Source: Zygnema cylindricum
Taxonomy: Eukaryota > Streptophyta > Zygnematophyceae > Zygnematales > Zygnemataceae
Direction of reading: 5' to 3'
NCBI GenBank assembly: GCA_037447655.1
Contig: JBBHKE010003519.1
Location: 158,902 to 222,901 of the forward strand
Length of the DNA stretch: 64,000 nt
Part shown: positions 50,280-62,275 of the stretch, one piece after another
Layout: the number at the start of each line of letters is the position of its first letter
Position numbering within the stretch: position 1 is the first letter of the stretch
Notes under the pieces: model-generated
Database searches by the model: none
The model's input: the letters and a program-made list of their open reading frames with translations, nothing else
What the model was told of the DNA's origin: nothing
Program-made: the position numbers and the translations under genes

Positions 50280-51574
50280 CTTCAGATTTTTTATTTTCTT
50301 GGTCTTTAAAGATACGGTATTGTTATTCAAGCTCCAGCTCTTCCAATGCAAAGGTACGAAATAACAGGAAAATACTGAACGAGCTCTCTTCGCGGAGAAA
50401 ATTGAACCTTAATGTTTGTATGCGCATCACTTAATCTTCGTGGCTTGCGAAGCCTAGGGGACAAAGACTAAGGAAAAGTTTTCGGAGATCAGTCCAGTCC
50501 CATGAAAGCCAAGAAAGGAAATAGCAAATGACTTGGGACAGTTGTTTATCACTTATACACTTCCGCACTCACTGAGTGAGAAAGCAATGTGGGAACGAAG
50601 TGGATACAATCGCGTGTTCCACGTGGCAATGGGGAACAGCTTCCAATAATCACGGAATGGGCTGGCAGCCGTCGGCTTGTAAAGGCGCTTAACAAACGGG
50701 AAAAAAAAGAACAGTGAAAAAAAAAGGAAAAAAAAAATACGATAATTGAAAATGACAAAAGTTTCAGGGCGCAATAGTTTTGTTACTCCATAACGTGAAT
50801 TCGGGCAGATCGTGCAGAAAGTATTCTCACCCACCTAATTTTGGGCAACAAAAACGTCAAGTACACTACGGCAACATTCAGAACCTTTTCATTGGCAGAA
50901 CAACCCTTTGGCCGTTCATACAGAAATTGAAGTAAGGATAATCGGGCCGTTCATACGGCATTTGAACTGCAAAAAGCAGACGTAATGCATCTTAGCCGTT
51001 GAAATCTTCGACCTTACCTGGCCATACGCAAGTAGCGAAAGCACCGTCATAACGACAGCGTCGGATTTAACTGTACTTCTGTAGCCTTTATTGGATCGTG
51101 CAAATACCGTACTCTCGGTTTGTTTCCACTTTCCACATGTACAAGCAAATGAAAAAAAAAACAAAAAACAAAAAAAAGGAGAAAGTGAATGGCATTTTCA
51201 AATTTTGTCATTCGCTTTTTCCTTTTTTTTTTTTTTTTGGAGGGGGGGCGTTATGCTCGAGGTGTATATTTGCTAGCTAGACGTCGAACAAAAAGTATAC
51301 AAATCGTCAAAAAGTGTACTATTCCTGTACGGAGTTTCAACAACAATTCCAAGATCCCACCGAATTGGAATCTCGTCTGGGAAAGGAAGATTTACGGAAA
51401 TTTTAAAAGTGCAGTTTTGGGTCGCCCGCATTACACGAAATAAATTGAGTGCGAAAATGGTTACGCATTTTATTTAAAGAAGTCAAAACTCAAAAGTCAA
51501 AACAGTGGTTTCGAACGTCAAAACTTCAAATATCAACGCATATCAACCGATTCAAATTTGAATTTTTGGGAAGT
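50280..51574. other. Upstream region of the membrane-protein gene
   Basis: No gene is seen. Near 50890-50970 the phrase GGCCGTTCATAC occurs twice. Poly-A and poly-T tracts flank 51150-51240, where a run of Ts is followed by GGAGGGGGGG. Confidence 0.45.
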
Positions 51575-51582
51575 GTTTTGGT

Positions 51583-51947
51583 CATAGTTCAAAAGTAGGC
51601 GTTTCTACTGTAGGTCTTTTGTCGGCGCCTTCATCGTAAGTTGTGTTATGGGCTTTTCATGTAATCGTCTTAAGTCGCTACTTTGATCAGCGACCGTCCG
51701 ATCGTTCGAATCTGACGGTTTGAATAAAAAGTCACTCAAAACTCACAGAAAAATATTTTTTTCTCCGTTTTTTTTTTCAAATTTAGACATGACGTTTAGT
51801 TCTCTATCGATCCATGTGCAAACTCAACCCTGTTACTATTTTATTTCATTTTGCGGCCAATACAATATGGGTCTTAAGGGTATATTGTATTTTTTGCGTA
51901 CAATAGGCATATTGTATGGGTGTACTTTCACCTACTTTTGAACTATG
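51583..51947. mobile_element. hAT-like MITE with CATAGTTCAAAAGTAGG ends
   Basis: 365 bp. The left end is CATAGTTCAAAAGTAGG and the right end is the inverted CCTACTTTTGAACTATG. It is flanked by the perfect 8-bp direct repeat GTTTTGGT (51575-51582 and 51948-51955). The 8-bp duplication suggests hAT. No coding sequence is inside. Confidence 0.88.
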
Positions 51948-52747
51948 GTTTTGGTTGCCTATTCGTCTTCAAAGTTTCAAGCTTGTTTGTCCTATCTGCT
52001 GCGAGATAACTGAATAGATAAAAAGTGGTGCGATACATTCGCCCCTTTGTCAATGCTGAACGAAAAGCTACAGTACTAGACTACGGCAGAAATCCTGCTA
52101 GGGTTCCCCTAGTCTCCTCCATTACACTTTAGAGAGGGCGAGGGTCTTGAAGTGCAACCTAAAATGGTGCTATTTTTTTGGCATTTTTTCTTGAACTATA
52201 CGTTTTACTCCATTTGGCATATTTGATTGACCTTGCTTAATTGTGGCCATTATATGGCCGTGACGCCTATTGTTTGGTTTTGAATGGTCACGTTGCAGTA
52301 AGCGCAACAAGGTCGAGGATGTTGTATTGGAAAATGATTGTATCGATCATGTTTCAAATGTGCAAAAACAATTAGAAACGTTATATGTGGTTCCCACATA
52401 CTGTAAGCCTCATATGCATACATGCATATTAGTATATAGAGCCATTGTATTTGATATTTTTTTCGAGTGAACCACGGTGTGAGAACAAGGATGACCAATG
52501 TCTGTAGACATAAGCCAATGTCTACATGTCACAAATTCTATCAAATTGAACAATACTTGAGGCTCTATTTTTTCCATGGCATCCACATTCCTTATTATTG
52601 TTATCTAATGTCAGTAGTTCGTACGAGGGCTTCAATATGTTGAAGAAGTATATACACACACAATCTTGTTTATTATGCCGAGAAGTACAAAGAATGGTCA
52701 CCAAACCGGAAGTCGGATTTACCAACAACCACAAACAAATAGCATTA

Positions 52748-53430
52748 GTAAGCTCATGAATTGTAGCATTTATTGTAAGCTCATGAATTACAAAAGTTAC
52801 CGTAAGCTCGTGAACTACAATACTTCTTGCTTGCTCACAAATCATAACAGTTCTTGTGAGCTCTCATGAATTACAATAGTTTTTGTAAGCTCGTGAATCA
52901 TAACAGTTCTTATAAGTTCGTGAATTATAATTGTTCTTGTAAGCTCGTAATTATTCATTGTAAGCTCGTGGATCATAACGATTATTATAAGCACATGAAT
53001 TGGAAAAGTTATTATAACTCGTGAATTACCACAATTGTTCTAACCTCATGAATTATAACAATTCTTGTAAGCTCGTAAATCATAAAACTTAGTGTAAGCT
53101 CATGAATTATAATAGTTCTTATAAGCTTGTGAATCACTACAATTATTACAAGCTCGTGAATCGTAATAGTTATTGTAAGCTCTTGGATTACTATTTGTAA
53201 GCTCTTGGATCATAACAGCTTTTGTCAGCTCGTGAATTACAACAGCTGTTGTAACTTCATGGGTTATAAGAGTTATTGCGAGCTTGTGAAATTATGATAG
53301 TTCTTGTAAGTTCGTGATTCATAAAAGTTATTGTAAGCTCATGAATTATCATAGTTATTGTAAGCGCGTGAATTGTATCAATTCATGTAAGCACATGGAT
53401 TACAACAGTTCTGTAAGCTCGTGATTACAA
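52748..53430. repeat. TGTAAGCTCGTGAATTA minisatellite
   Basis: About 24 degenerate copies of a 27-29-base unit built on TTGTAAGCTCGTGAATTATA and ACAGTTC. The flanks show no coding context. Copies vary mainly in the GAATTA/GAATCA half. Confidence 0.95.
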
Positions 53431-55030
53431 GGAACTCATCCAAAAAATAGAGTCCAAAAAATAGAGTATGAGACTGAACCTTAAGTATAACTATTGCACC
53501 ACTTCCGCAAATTTTCACTTTCACATATTATTCCTTCGCGATGTATTGAAATTGTCTTGCTCGATGGTGTCCGTGATGTTTTTGGTGGCATTATCAGGCA
53601 CAATGTTTGGACAAAACAGTTGTCGCTAAGGCGACTCAGCATGTTGGGGCGGCCAATCACGACGTTGCTAGAAAGAAGACGCGTGATAAAGCGAATCAGG
53701 ATGACTTCATTTTAGTGACGGTCAAGATTTTTCGGTTGATTGGGAACTGCTTTGGAACAGTTTCTCCTAACATATTTGTCGCCTCTTTTTCGACAAGGAG
53801 GGCCCTGGGATTCCTCCCCTTTTTGTCCTCACATCTTTTTAAATGTTAAGGTTTTTATGTGGATTTATAGTGAGTGAATGTTTCCATTCTTTTTCGTTTT
53901 GCTATTATTGCAGTTATGGATTGCCGGCGTGTTCCACATCTCCCTGAGGGTCATCCCCCAAGGTTTTGAAGTTGATTTAGTGGGATTAAGAGATTGTTGG
54001 GGCTGTTTAGATAATATTTGTTAGGGTGTTTATAATCTTGATTCAAGTTTTGTGTTTGTCGTTTTTTTGTGTATTTTGTTAGTTTTCCCTTAGTTGGTTT
54101 TTCGTCTCTTCAGATTATTTAGCATCGCACTGAACATCTTACAGTTTTTTTGATAGCATTTAATTAGGAAAGCACGATGGCAACCCATCAAAGTACAGAA
54201 GTGGAATGAAGAGCAAAATGACGTTGAGAACGTCAGAGTAGATTATCAATAGTGTAGTAAGCAATCAACAGAGCCCAAAATAACATTACAAGAAGAAGCG
54301 CATAAAAAGCCAAGCCAGTGGCTCCTACTCTCTTGTTTCAAATCCCTCCCTTATCGTTCCCTACCCTTCAATACCCAACTTCAGGTGCCTAGGCAAATTT
54401 CACTAAAGATCAATAATTATTGAATGTAATTTGCCCATTCTAGTTACTAGGAAAGCACAGAGAGATTTAAAACCAAACTCTGACTACACTAGGTGGAAAC
54501 AAAGACACACCTGTCTATTCTTCCAATTGTGCCATGATTCAAAAGTAAGTCCCAATCGCATTCATGATGCATTAAACTATACAACATGGCGATGTAGTTA
54601 TATAAAGAGGCCAATTCGCCACTTTATTACATACCCATAACATGTGCTGCGTATCTATAAACAAACTCCGAGGAACATTAATTTTAATAAACAGGAAAAT
54701 AGGAATGAAAGCAAGCTGTATGTCGTTTACCAAGATACCATCCAGTGACAACTCATTCATCCAATTGACGCTTGTCTTGTATTCACCAGGAGCAGGTGAA
54801 GCTGAATTACAAAACGTTTTAGGGACTAACAATTTTACTTGAGACCATAAAATACGAGGGGAGAAAATGTGCAGGAAAAGTCTTCCAAACGTGAGCCTCA
54901 AATAGAGCACCACAGCAGAACAGAAACTCAAACAGTCACAACACAAGAAACCATCCACAAATAAAAAGTGTTGTAAACACAGACAGACTGATCCAAGAGA
55001 CATGATCCATTCCATAGCCAATGTCACACC
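53431..55030. other. Intergenic, possible retroelement remains
   Basis: No exon is recognised. The stretch 53600-53990 has protein-like but broken composition and no supporting motif. A CACGATGG word near 54175 resembles those near 3770 and 12430. Confidence 0.35.
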
Positions 55031-55224
55031 ACCCAGAAACAGGGTCATCTGAAAGGGACAAATGCCACATAAGCCAGAAACAGGGTCATCTGAAAGAGAC
55101 ATGTCACATCACCCAGAAACACAGTCATCTGACAGAGACTCATGTCACGTCAATCAGAAACAGGGTAACCTGAAAGTGACTGGTCACGTCACCCAGACAC
55201 AGGCACAGGTGAAAGAGACATGCC
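55031..55224 (-). repeat. 40-bp tandem repeat carrying splice-acceptor-like motif
   Basis: Five copies of a roughly 40-base unit with CCAGAAACAGGGTCATCTGA and AAGAGACATGTCAC. On the minus strand each unit reads TTTCAG followed by ATGACCCTGTTTCTGG, so it repeats an acceptor-like site. It lies 0.3 kb beyond the stop codon of the TBC gene, in its likely 3' region. Confidence 0.9.
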
Positions 55225-55542
55225 AATGCAGCTTGCATTTTGTGTTGCAATGAAAAAAAAAGGGCACGAGCTCCGTGCACACTACATTAAATCGAAAACA
55301 ACAAGGGAACAGTACCTCCCAATATATACTGGCACCAATGTGCCTCGAATGGATTGATTACTCTAGAAGTGACTGTGTGAAAAAACCAAGTCACAAACAA
55401 TACCCATCGTCCTTTTGCAATCGGGTATTGGTGTGGAGGGCTTCGAGAAAGATTGCCAAAGAGAACTTTTAAAAACACATTTTTGATCACTTTTGTCATA
55501 ACTATTTGACGACACGATCTTGTGACAAGAGTTGACTCGGTT

Positions 55543-58520
55543 TCAAATCAGATTTCGTGCGAGGACTTTTTCTTGCATATTGTAGGCAAGAGAAATAATC
55601 TGCAAATCAAATAAAACAGGTGAAGGCAAAATTAGGAAAAAACGTCAAGCGTTATCTCCCCTTCATTTAAAGAGGCAGCCTTTCAGAAAGTAGTCATGAC
55701 AAGAGTTGAACCTTAAAAACATGTCATAATACCTCAATGCAACAGTACATTATGTTCACTCAAAAGTCATATTTCAAACCTTTTCGTAAAACAACGAGGT
55801 GAAATAATTGCACTTTCAACTTAAGAAAGCAAAGAGATCTTAAACAAAGTAATATGAACCATACTTGATTCATATCCTGGGAGGGAAGATGTTGAATGAA
55901 GCCCAGAAGCTCCGTGCTATCCATCTCTAAAAGCTGCTCACTACACATCTCCAGTATTGCTGCACAAAAGACAAGTCCATAAAGTCCACCAACCAGAAAT
56001 AGTTAAGAAAAGTACAAATAGTCAAGAAAAGCTCACAAAGTAGACCTTGCTCTAGATGCAAGAAATGACAACACAAACCACAGGACAGGGACAAGATGAT
56101 GACAGAGGCACTCACACAAGCAAACGTAAGGATGGAGATCAAATCCCTCGTCGCTGGAAAAATAGGTGTCCCAAAGGCGAAGGACGCAAGGGAAAGGAAG
56201 CTCACGGCATAGAAGAGACTGCATAGCAAAACGTCAAAAGCTCGGGTCAACACCCCCTAGTTACCAGGTTGTAACCAGGATCATTGAAGTGCAGCAATAC
56301 TCAAGAAAGAAGGTTGGTTTATGCTATAACATTTGCCACGCACTGTAAAAGCCAGGACATAATTAACGAGGGTCATATGTCTTCTTACGTGTAACCAAGG
56401 AGCTGCCCATGATGAAGGTTCAACCTCTTCCTCCTCGAAGGTTTCATATAATGCAGGCTGAAGGTTTCTGAAAAGGGTCATAAATTTAGCAAGTGTATGT
56501 GACATACGATCGCCAGCGAACGAGTTTTCTGCACCAAGTGTCAACCGACAAAGATCAGATTCATATCCAAAAAAAAAGCGATAAGAGAGGACAAGCAGAT
56601 AGAGATGCCAACAACAAGAACAACAGGAACATCAGAAAAATGTACATAAAAAGTTGTAACCAAGCTAGTAAATTGGATGGAGCCAGAAACGGATGCCTGC
56701 ACTATCATCAAACTTAAAGGAACTCAACATTGAAGTTTGGGTATATTAAAGGCCTTACGATGTCTCGCCATTAAAGCTTCAAAACAAGAATAAATGTCCC
56801 GTTCGTTGCCTATACAATACACCAAAGGGCCCAGCAGATGCACCATATCTGGGCTGCAACAAACAATTCAACGGACATGTCAGCTGTGAACGCACAAGTA
56901 AATATTAACTAGATCCCTTCAAGCTGAGGTAGACTTAGCTTGTTAAGTCCCTCCAGGAAGAACATATGCAATTGCTTGAGCCCTGCTTGCCCTGATAGAT
57001 TAGTGCCCTTGCACCATACCAAAAATTTGGAAACAAACCAAATAAAACTGCATGCCAAACAGCAACTTAAATAAAATGAATGGAGCTCACCTATAATCTA
57101 AATGACTGTGGCTACATAAGTAAGCACTTAACGTTCTTTCAAAAACTCCGCGAATCCCAGGTTCGTGAAATAGTGAGATCTCAGGTCGATATCGCTTTAC
57201 TTCGCCCTGCGAATCTACCACAGAGAGTCAGATAAAAGAACAGAGAGAAGTAACAGCCAGCAATTGCAGCACAGCAGACACCATGAAATTGAAAAATGTC
57301 AGTGCAAATTGAGGCCATGCTATGCAACACTCCACCACTTTCATCTTGCAACAATCTAAATTTTAATCTTTTAAATAGTCCTAAACTGTTAATTTCATGA
57401 ACCAAAAACATACTCGTTGGAGAATTTACTACAATTCACATCTCAAGGATCGCAATCTCACCCTGACACGTTTCATGACATCCGAATTCGACTTGCTAAA
57501 TTCACTGTAGTCTCCTGATATTCTCCGTTCCAAGCCGGCTTCATCAGCTGTGACATATAATGCAAAACATGCCAAGTTATTGACATGCATGCCTTGCTCC
57601 AGAACAAAGTGACTAACCTCCTTGGCATTCATGAACCACATAACCTACTTTCTTGGAAACCAGCAATGCCGGCTATTTACTAGGGATAAACTAGGTCCAG
57701 CTTACAACCAGGAAACCTTTGGAATACAAGCTAGACAGAGGGTTTGGCAGAAAACTGTTCAGGCTTAACTAGCTATCTGCCAACGACTAATGCAGCTACA
57801 ACAAGGCAGAGCATGGTACTCACATCGGTCAGGCTTTGTCACCCCGAGCAAAAACATCCACACTTGGCCGCGGAGCTGAGAAGGGGCTCCATTTCTAGTC
57901 ATTTCTCGTAGCCGCTCAACCTCTACATCTACTTCTGAAGCTAAAATTTCCTCAAAGTCCGCTAGAGTTTCCGCATCCTCTTCCTCTTCCACAGTTTTAG
58001 ATGCAAGTAAAGATCGTACAGATAATCTGTCCGAACCCTCTGAACTTACAGTTCGACTATCACTGAATCCGTTTGAATCGGCTGACAAATGGATAGGCTC
58101 TGGTGGCACAGAGAACCAAACAAATGTTACAACACAGCAAGGAAAAAAGGTTCATCGTAACAACAAAAAAAGGTCCATTTAACATACAGTAGCTGTACTG
58201 CCCGAAGGGACAACCTGCTGCACCCACAATTAGACCAATTTCGGCAATTCTTGGCAAGCAGATAATAATTAAGCACAATTGGCTTTAGAAAGTCATCACA
58301 CACCTGAACACAATTCTTTGGAGACAGAATCGGAATCATCTTGCGCTGTAACACCATTTCTGTGTCCATGGAAGCCAGAACCCCTTGACATTTGCTCACT
58401 GAAGCAGCAAGGACACGTGGCAGGGTGTGCCAGGCTGTAAGCAAGTCTACAATTCAGTGCCCAAGGGGAAGGGCTACTGCGAGTTTCAGAAAGCAGCCCA
58501 CCGGCTAGCTTCGTCGACAT
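55543..58520 (-). CDS. TBC-domain protein (Rab GTPase-activating family)
   Basis: Nine exons with all phases matching: 58304-58520, 57824-58099, 57462-57547, 57091-57206, 56759-56853, 56389-56528, 56116-56218, 55865-55959 and 55543-55599. Together they encode 394 residues. The first 140 are Ser/Glu-rich with a cysteine group (CPCC). A TBC domain spans about 143-375: NGAPSQLRGQVWMFLLG, then VRGEVKRYRPE in the IxxDxxR arginine-finger slot (R198), GVFERTLSAYL, VHLLGPLVYC, CFEALM, LAKFMTLFRNLQPALYETF, RELPFPCVLRLWDTYF, and FIQHLPSQD. TBC proteins speed GTP hydrolysis by Rab GTPases in membrane traffic. The usual YxQ glutamine finger reads Y231-S-P-D here, so catalysis by the dual-finger route is doubtful. 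The protein ends soon after the domain, in KVLARNLI. Confidence 0.92.
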
Positions 58521-59940
58521 ACTTAGTTCCTATTGATTAAATTCCCCTCAGAAACTGCACATTCAGGATCCATCATCCAAAATGTATCCCTAAACCCTTG
58601 GAATTATGTTCCTCTAATTAAGTATGAATAATCTTGCTATCCCTTGAAATGTCCTCAATTCTCAATTGCTTCGAAATATAGTTACAAGCCAGAAATTCGG
58701 GTTTAGGATATGATCTACAATTCAGACTCATAATTTGAAACGGTTAAGGGGTGAGAGCGGACACCATGACTGCCAGAAAAAGCTTTGCACAAGAAGGCCA
58801 CGGATTTAAACCAGAACTACAAATTGCAGGAAACCACCTCTTCAAAGATGGAAACGCCATGCTGGAAATCGAAACAACTACGAGGTTTGAACCGTGAAAC
58901 GAATTCTGCAAATCGGAGAAAAAGGAAACCCAACATTGGGACTTGACTGCGATTTTCAGCCGGCTAACAACAATGAAACCGACCGGCAAGTCAAGCTAAT
59001 GATGACAACGGAGAAGAACAAACACTCGCGTATTCTCGGCTCGATGCAACATCTGGAGCGTTCATTCAACATGGATGGCATTTATGAATGCTTCAGATAG
59101 AATCCATTCGATCGGCATGCGTTACGTGCTACCGTACAGTACAACCATCCTATGACGCTATTAGCGAGCTTCATGAATTGTTTCAGCCTTTTTTAAACCG
59201 GTGCACACTTGCCGGATTTACAATCGGACGGTCGAGGTGGAAAGAAAAGATGCTTACCATGCAATTGGCGAGTCTCCAAATGGAAATCGAGAACAGTGTG
59301 CACGGAGAAAAGGTGATCTAAGTGGGGAAAAATGCATCACAGACTTTTCTGATTTCATTATTTATTTTTAATGTTGACAGCAGGATCGAAAAACGCAAGG
59401 TGAGACCGTTACCTTTCGATTTCTCTCCTTTTAACATAATCCAACGGTTTGAAATACAGATTCAAGACATTTTCATGCCCGCAAAATAATTATCAGCTAA
59501 AGCGATGGCGAGTGTACTGTTGCGTACCTGTTCTGTCCATTTGTCACGCTAGACACACTGTCATAATACTACTGACTACTGATGTCACATTCAGACGTCC
59601 AATGCCGTAAAGCATTTAGGTTTGGGCAACTGTTCGGGAGACCCTGGCCAAAGGGTTTTGTCGCTTCTAGCTGATCGAGTACTTTCAACTTGGAACATTG
59701 TAATTTTAGCACGAGCGTGACTTGCAAGCATTCTCATATGGAGACACACCTTATGGTCCAGATTTACCGGTTTGTCCTATATGCGCAGCTCATTGGTCAC
59801 ACCTCATTTATGAGCTAAAACGAAAAACAGAAGAAATGGGAACAAGGTCAGGAAATATCCAAAATCCTTGTAACGTTATGTAACGAGCACTGTTGCCGTA
59901 CCATCCGACGCGGACAGGTGTTTGAAATTGGTCCAGCCGT
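58521..59940. other. TBC upstream region, no further gene seen
   Basis: Promoter side of the TBC gene. A short plus-strand open stretch near 58760-58900 (MTARKSFAQEGHGFKPELQ) has no splice or family support. Confidence 0.4.
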
Positions 59941-60067
59941 TACACCGCGAATCGCTATTAGCGTACATGACGCTAATTGGGGTACCCCTTTTTTTGGGGC
60001 AAATTCTCAAATAGAGTAAAGTACGCTAAATGTTTTTGCACGTTATTTGAGGTACCCCGCTCAATGC
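59941..60067. mobile_element. MITE fragment, copy M11
   Basis: Starts TACACCGCGAATCGCTATTA and matches the first 127 bases of M5 with about two changes, then diverges. The right end is missing or unrecognised. Confidence 0.8.
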
Positions 60068-60522
60068 ATTTGACCTCTACCCAGCCAATGTAATCACTCG
60101 AAAAACCACGTAATTTTTTCAAAGTTAAAACTTTATAAATGTATATTTTGTACGGGGAAATATATATTGACAGAGGTGAATCTGCTAAAAGGGGAATGGT
60201 TTTATCACATAATTTTTTGCAATACGACAGACGACTTCGTACAGTACATCCATTAACTACAGTACCAATCAGATCGTACGTCAAAATGCGTAAAAGTACT
60301 GTACTGTAGTATTCGCCATTTGAAGGCATTAACAAAAAAAATAAAAAAAATCGACGCATTAACGCTCGAATTTTCGTCATCTGCGAAGAATTTACATGTA
60401 AAAACAGATGTAAAGGTGACCACGTGGATACAAAACGACAAACCGACACAGTAATGCACCTGTCGAACTGTAGGGTTTCACGTGTTGCCGCTCATTTTTA
60501 ATTGGACGGGTCGACAAAATTA

Positions 60523-61218
60523 GGGCGTGTCCCCATGTAACCGATATTTTGAAACGTTATTTTGGATTTTAGCGCTGATTTTACGGTGTACTTTTCAAAG
60601 TGTGCCTATGTGAATCGTTACTTGCGCGTTCATTATTTTGAATATGTGGCAGCTGTACACGTCGCCAATACTTGCGAAACCCAAACTGCTGACATTTGTA
60701 GACGCCAACGATCTCGGAACAAACTGCGGACATTTGTACGCCGCAAAGAGCTCCTGACATACTGGGACAATTGTCGACGCCGACTGTCATTTGTTGACGC
60801 CCACACGTGAACGACATAAGCAATCGCCTACGTCTACAAAATGACATTTGTAGACGCCCGCAAGTGGACAACATAAGCAAACGGACAAACAAATTTTTTT
60901 TCGTGTATTATCCCAACTGCAAAAAAACAAATGAAAACTTTTGACGCGTGCAACCCAAGATTTCTATTCGTCAATAGGGTAGTATTTTGATTAAAAGCAG
61001 GTCACGATTTGATTTCATTGCAAGTGTGAAGATGAGCTGGAAGTGGGTCGCGATGATAATACTGCCAAATCGCCGTACCTTTCAAGTTCCAAGATGACGC
61101 AAAATGTATTTGAGTTTTTGCCAATTTTTCGTACGGCGTAATATTTTCAAGTAGAAAGTCCCATTTTCTGTGTAAACGACGGAAAAAAACCCTTACTTGA
61201 ACACATGGGGACACGCCC
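60523..61218. mobile_element. TIR element E1, GGGCGTGTCCCCATGTAA family
   Basis: About 696 bp with inverted ends GGGCGTGTCCCCATGT, flanked by TTA on both sides (60520-60522 and 61219-61221). GGG-starting ends with a 3-bp TWA target duplication fit PIF/Harbinger (Tourist-like) elements. Inside, GACATTTGTAGACGCC and variants occur about five times (60691, 60728, 60767, 60786, 60842). No transposase is visible. Confidence 0.8.
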
Positions 61219-61270
61219 TTAGAGACGTAAAATTTTCAAACCCTTACAAAAAAAAATAAAGCACGTGTAA

Positions 61271-62272
61271 GGGCACTTTCCCATGTAACCGAAACTTTCA
61301 TCTTGTAACTTTGTTTCTAGCGAAGATTCTCCGTACATCTTTCAGAGCATTCCGATGTAAGCGCAAATAACTTGTTACTTCAAAAAGTGACAAGCGTAGA
61401 CATGTAACGAAACATGTGAAAAATAAACGGTAAACAAAATGTTGCGAAACTTCCACTCGGTTTCATTTTCATACGTCCACCCGCACGCTGAACAGTTTCT
61501 ATCAGTTCGCAATGTCTGTACGCCACATTGTCGACGTGGAGGCAGGGTTTGTGACATTGTGACGTCACGCACGTCACGCTCAACTATGACAGCGCCGACG
61601 TCACGTATTCTAAAAGTTTCCGCCATGGTTTCTCGATTGTATTTTTTTTGTCTTTTCTCACTCTACTTGCCATTAAAATACGCCCAAAGATTGTCAAAAG
61701 AAATCGTTTTCAGAGATCTTTCATTTGATACCATTATTGACGTTTTCGTTGCAAAAATTGTGAAATAGACATGGTAGTGGAAGAGGGAGAGAGAGAGGGG
61801 CACTTTCACGTACTTCACTTTTGCGAAATGGCGTCTGTTGGTCGAGACCCCTCCACGGCCCCTATACACAAAAAAGCGTACGGAAAAAAGTCACGCACAG
61901 GATGGAAACGTGCAGTGGGTTTTTTTTTTGGTACTCAGCGCACAAAAATTGTCAAAAAAAATCGACACATGCGACAACATCTGCCTATTCGCTCACCTCA
62001 TGGAACTATGTTTAAAATCACCTCGCGAGGTGATTTTATATAAAGTTTGAAGATGGGCTCAAAGGACGCGAAAGTGGCTCGAAACGCGCTAGACAACAAA
62101 CTGCATCGCGCTAAACGACAAACTGCAGTACACATAAAGTTTTAAGGTAACGCAACTTGTACGGTGGTAATTTCAACTTTTTGGGATGGTTGCAATTTTT
62201 TTCGATTTTTTCCAAGTAATAGAGGAAAAGCGACATAAAATAACTGTAACTTTAGCACATGGGAAAGTACCC
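61271..62272. mobile_element. TIR element E2, same family as E1
   Basis: About 1.0 kb, left GGGCACTTTCCCATGTAACC, right GCACATGGGAAAGTACCC. Flanked by TAA on both sides (61268-61270 and 62273-62275). It contains several GACGTCAC words near 61560-61605 and the perfect 26-bp palindrome at 62013-62038. Confidence 0.8.
62013..62038. other. Perfect 26-bp palindrome
   Basis: Half-site TAAAATCACCTCG followed immediately by its reverse complement CGAGGTGATTTTA. Imperfect versions lie at equivalent places in related elements, near 63073 and 63925. It may be a protein-binding site or a hairpin. Confidence 0.9.
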
Positions 62273-62275
62273 TAA

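Noticed and set aside
52748-53430. CRISPR-like regular array
   Set aside because: Units are directly adjacent and degenerate, with no distinct spacers, and the genes around are eukaryotic. It is a minisatellite.
54572-55102. 176-codon hydrophobic minus-strand frame starting with ATG
   Set aside because: It begins inside the 40-bp tandem repeat downstream of the TBC stop, has odd composition and no recognisable domain. It is more likely 3' untranslated or intergenic sequence.
58744-59321. Several plus-strand frames of 68-82 codons upstream of the TBC gene
   Set aside because: They are short and mutually out of frame, with no motifs or splice sites. They may be old element remains.
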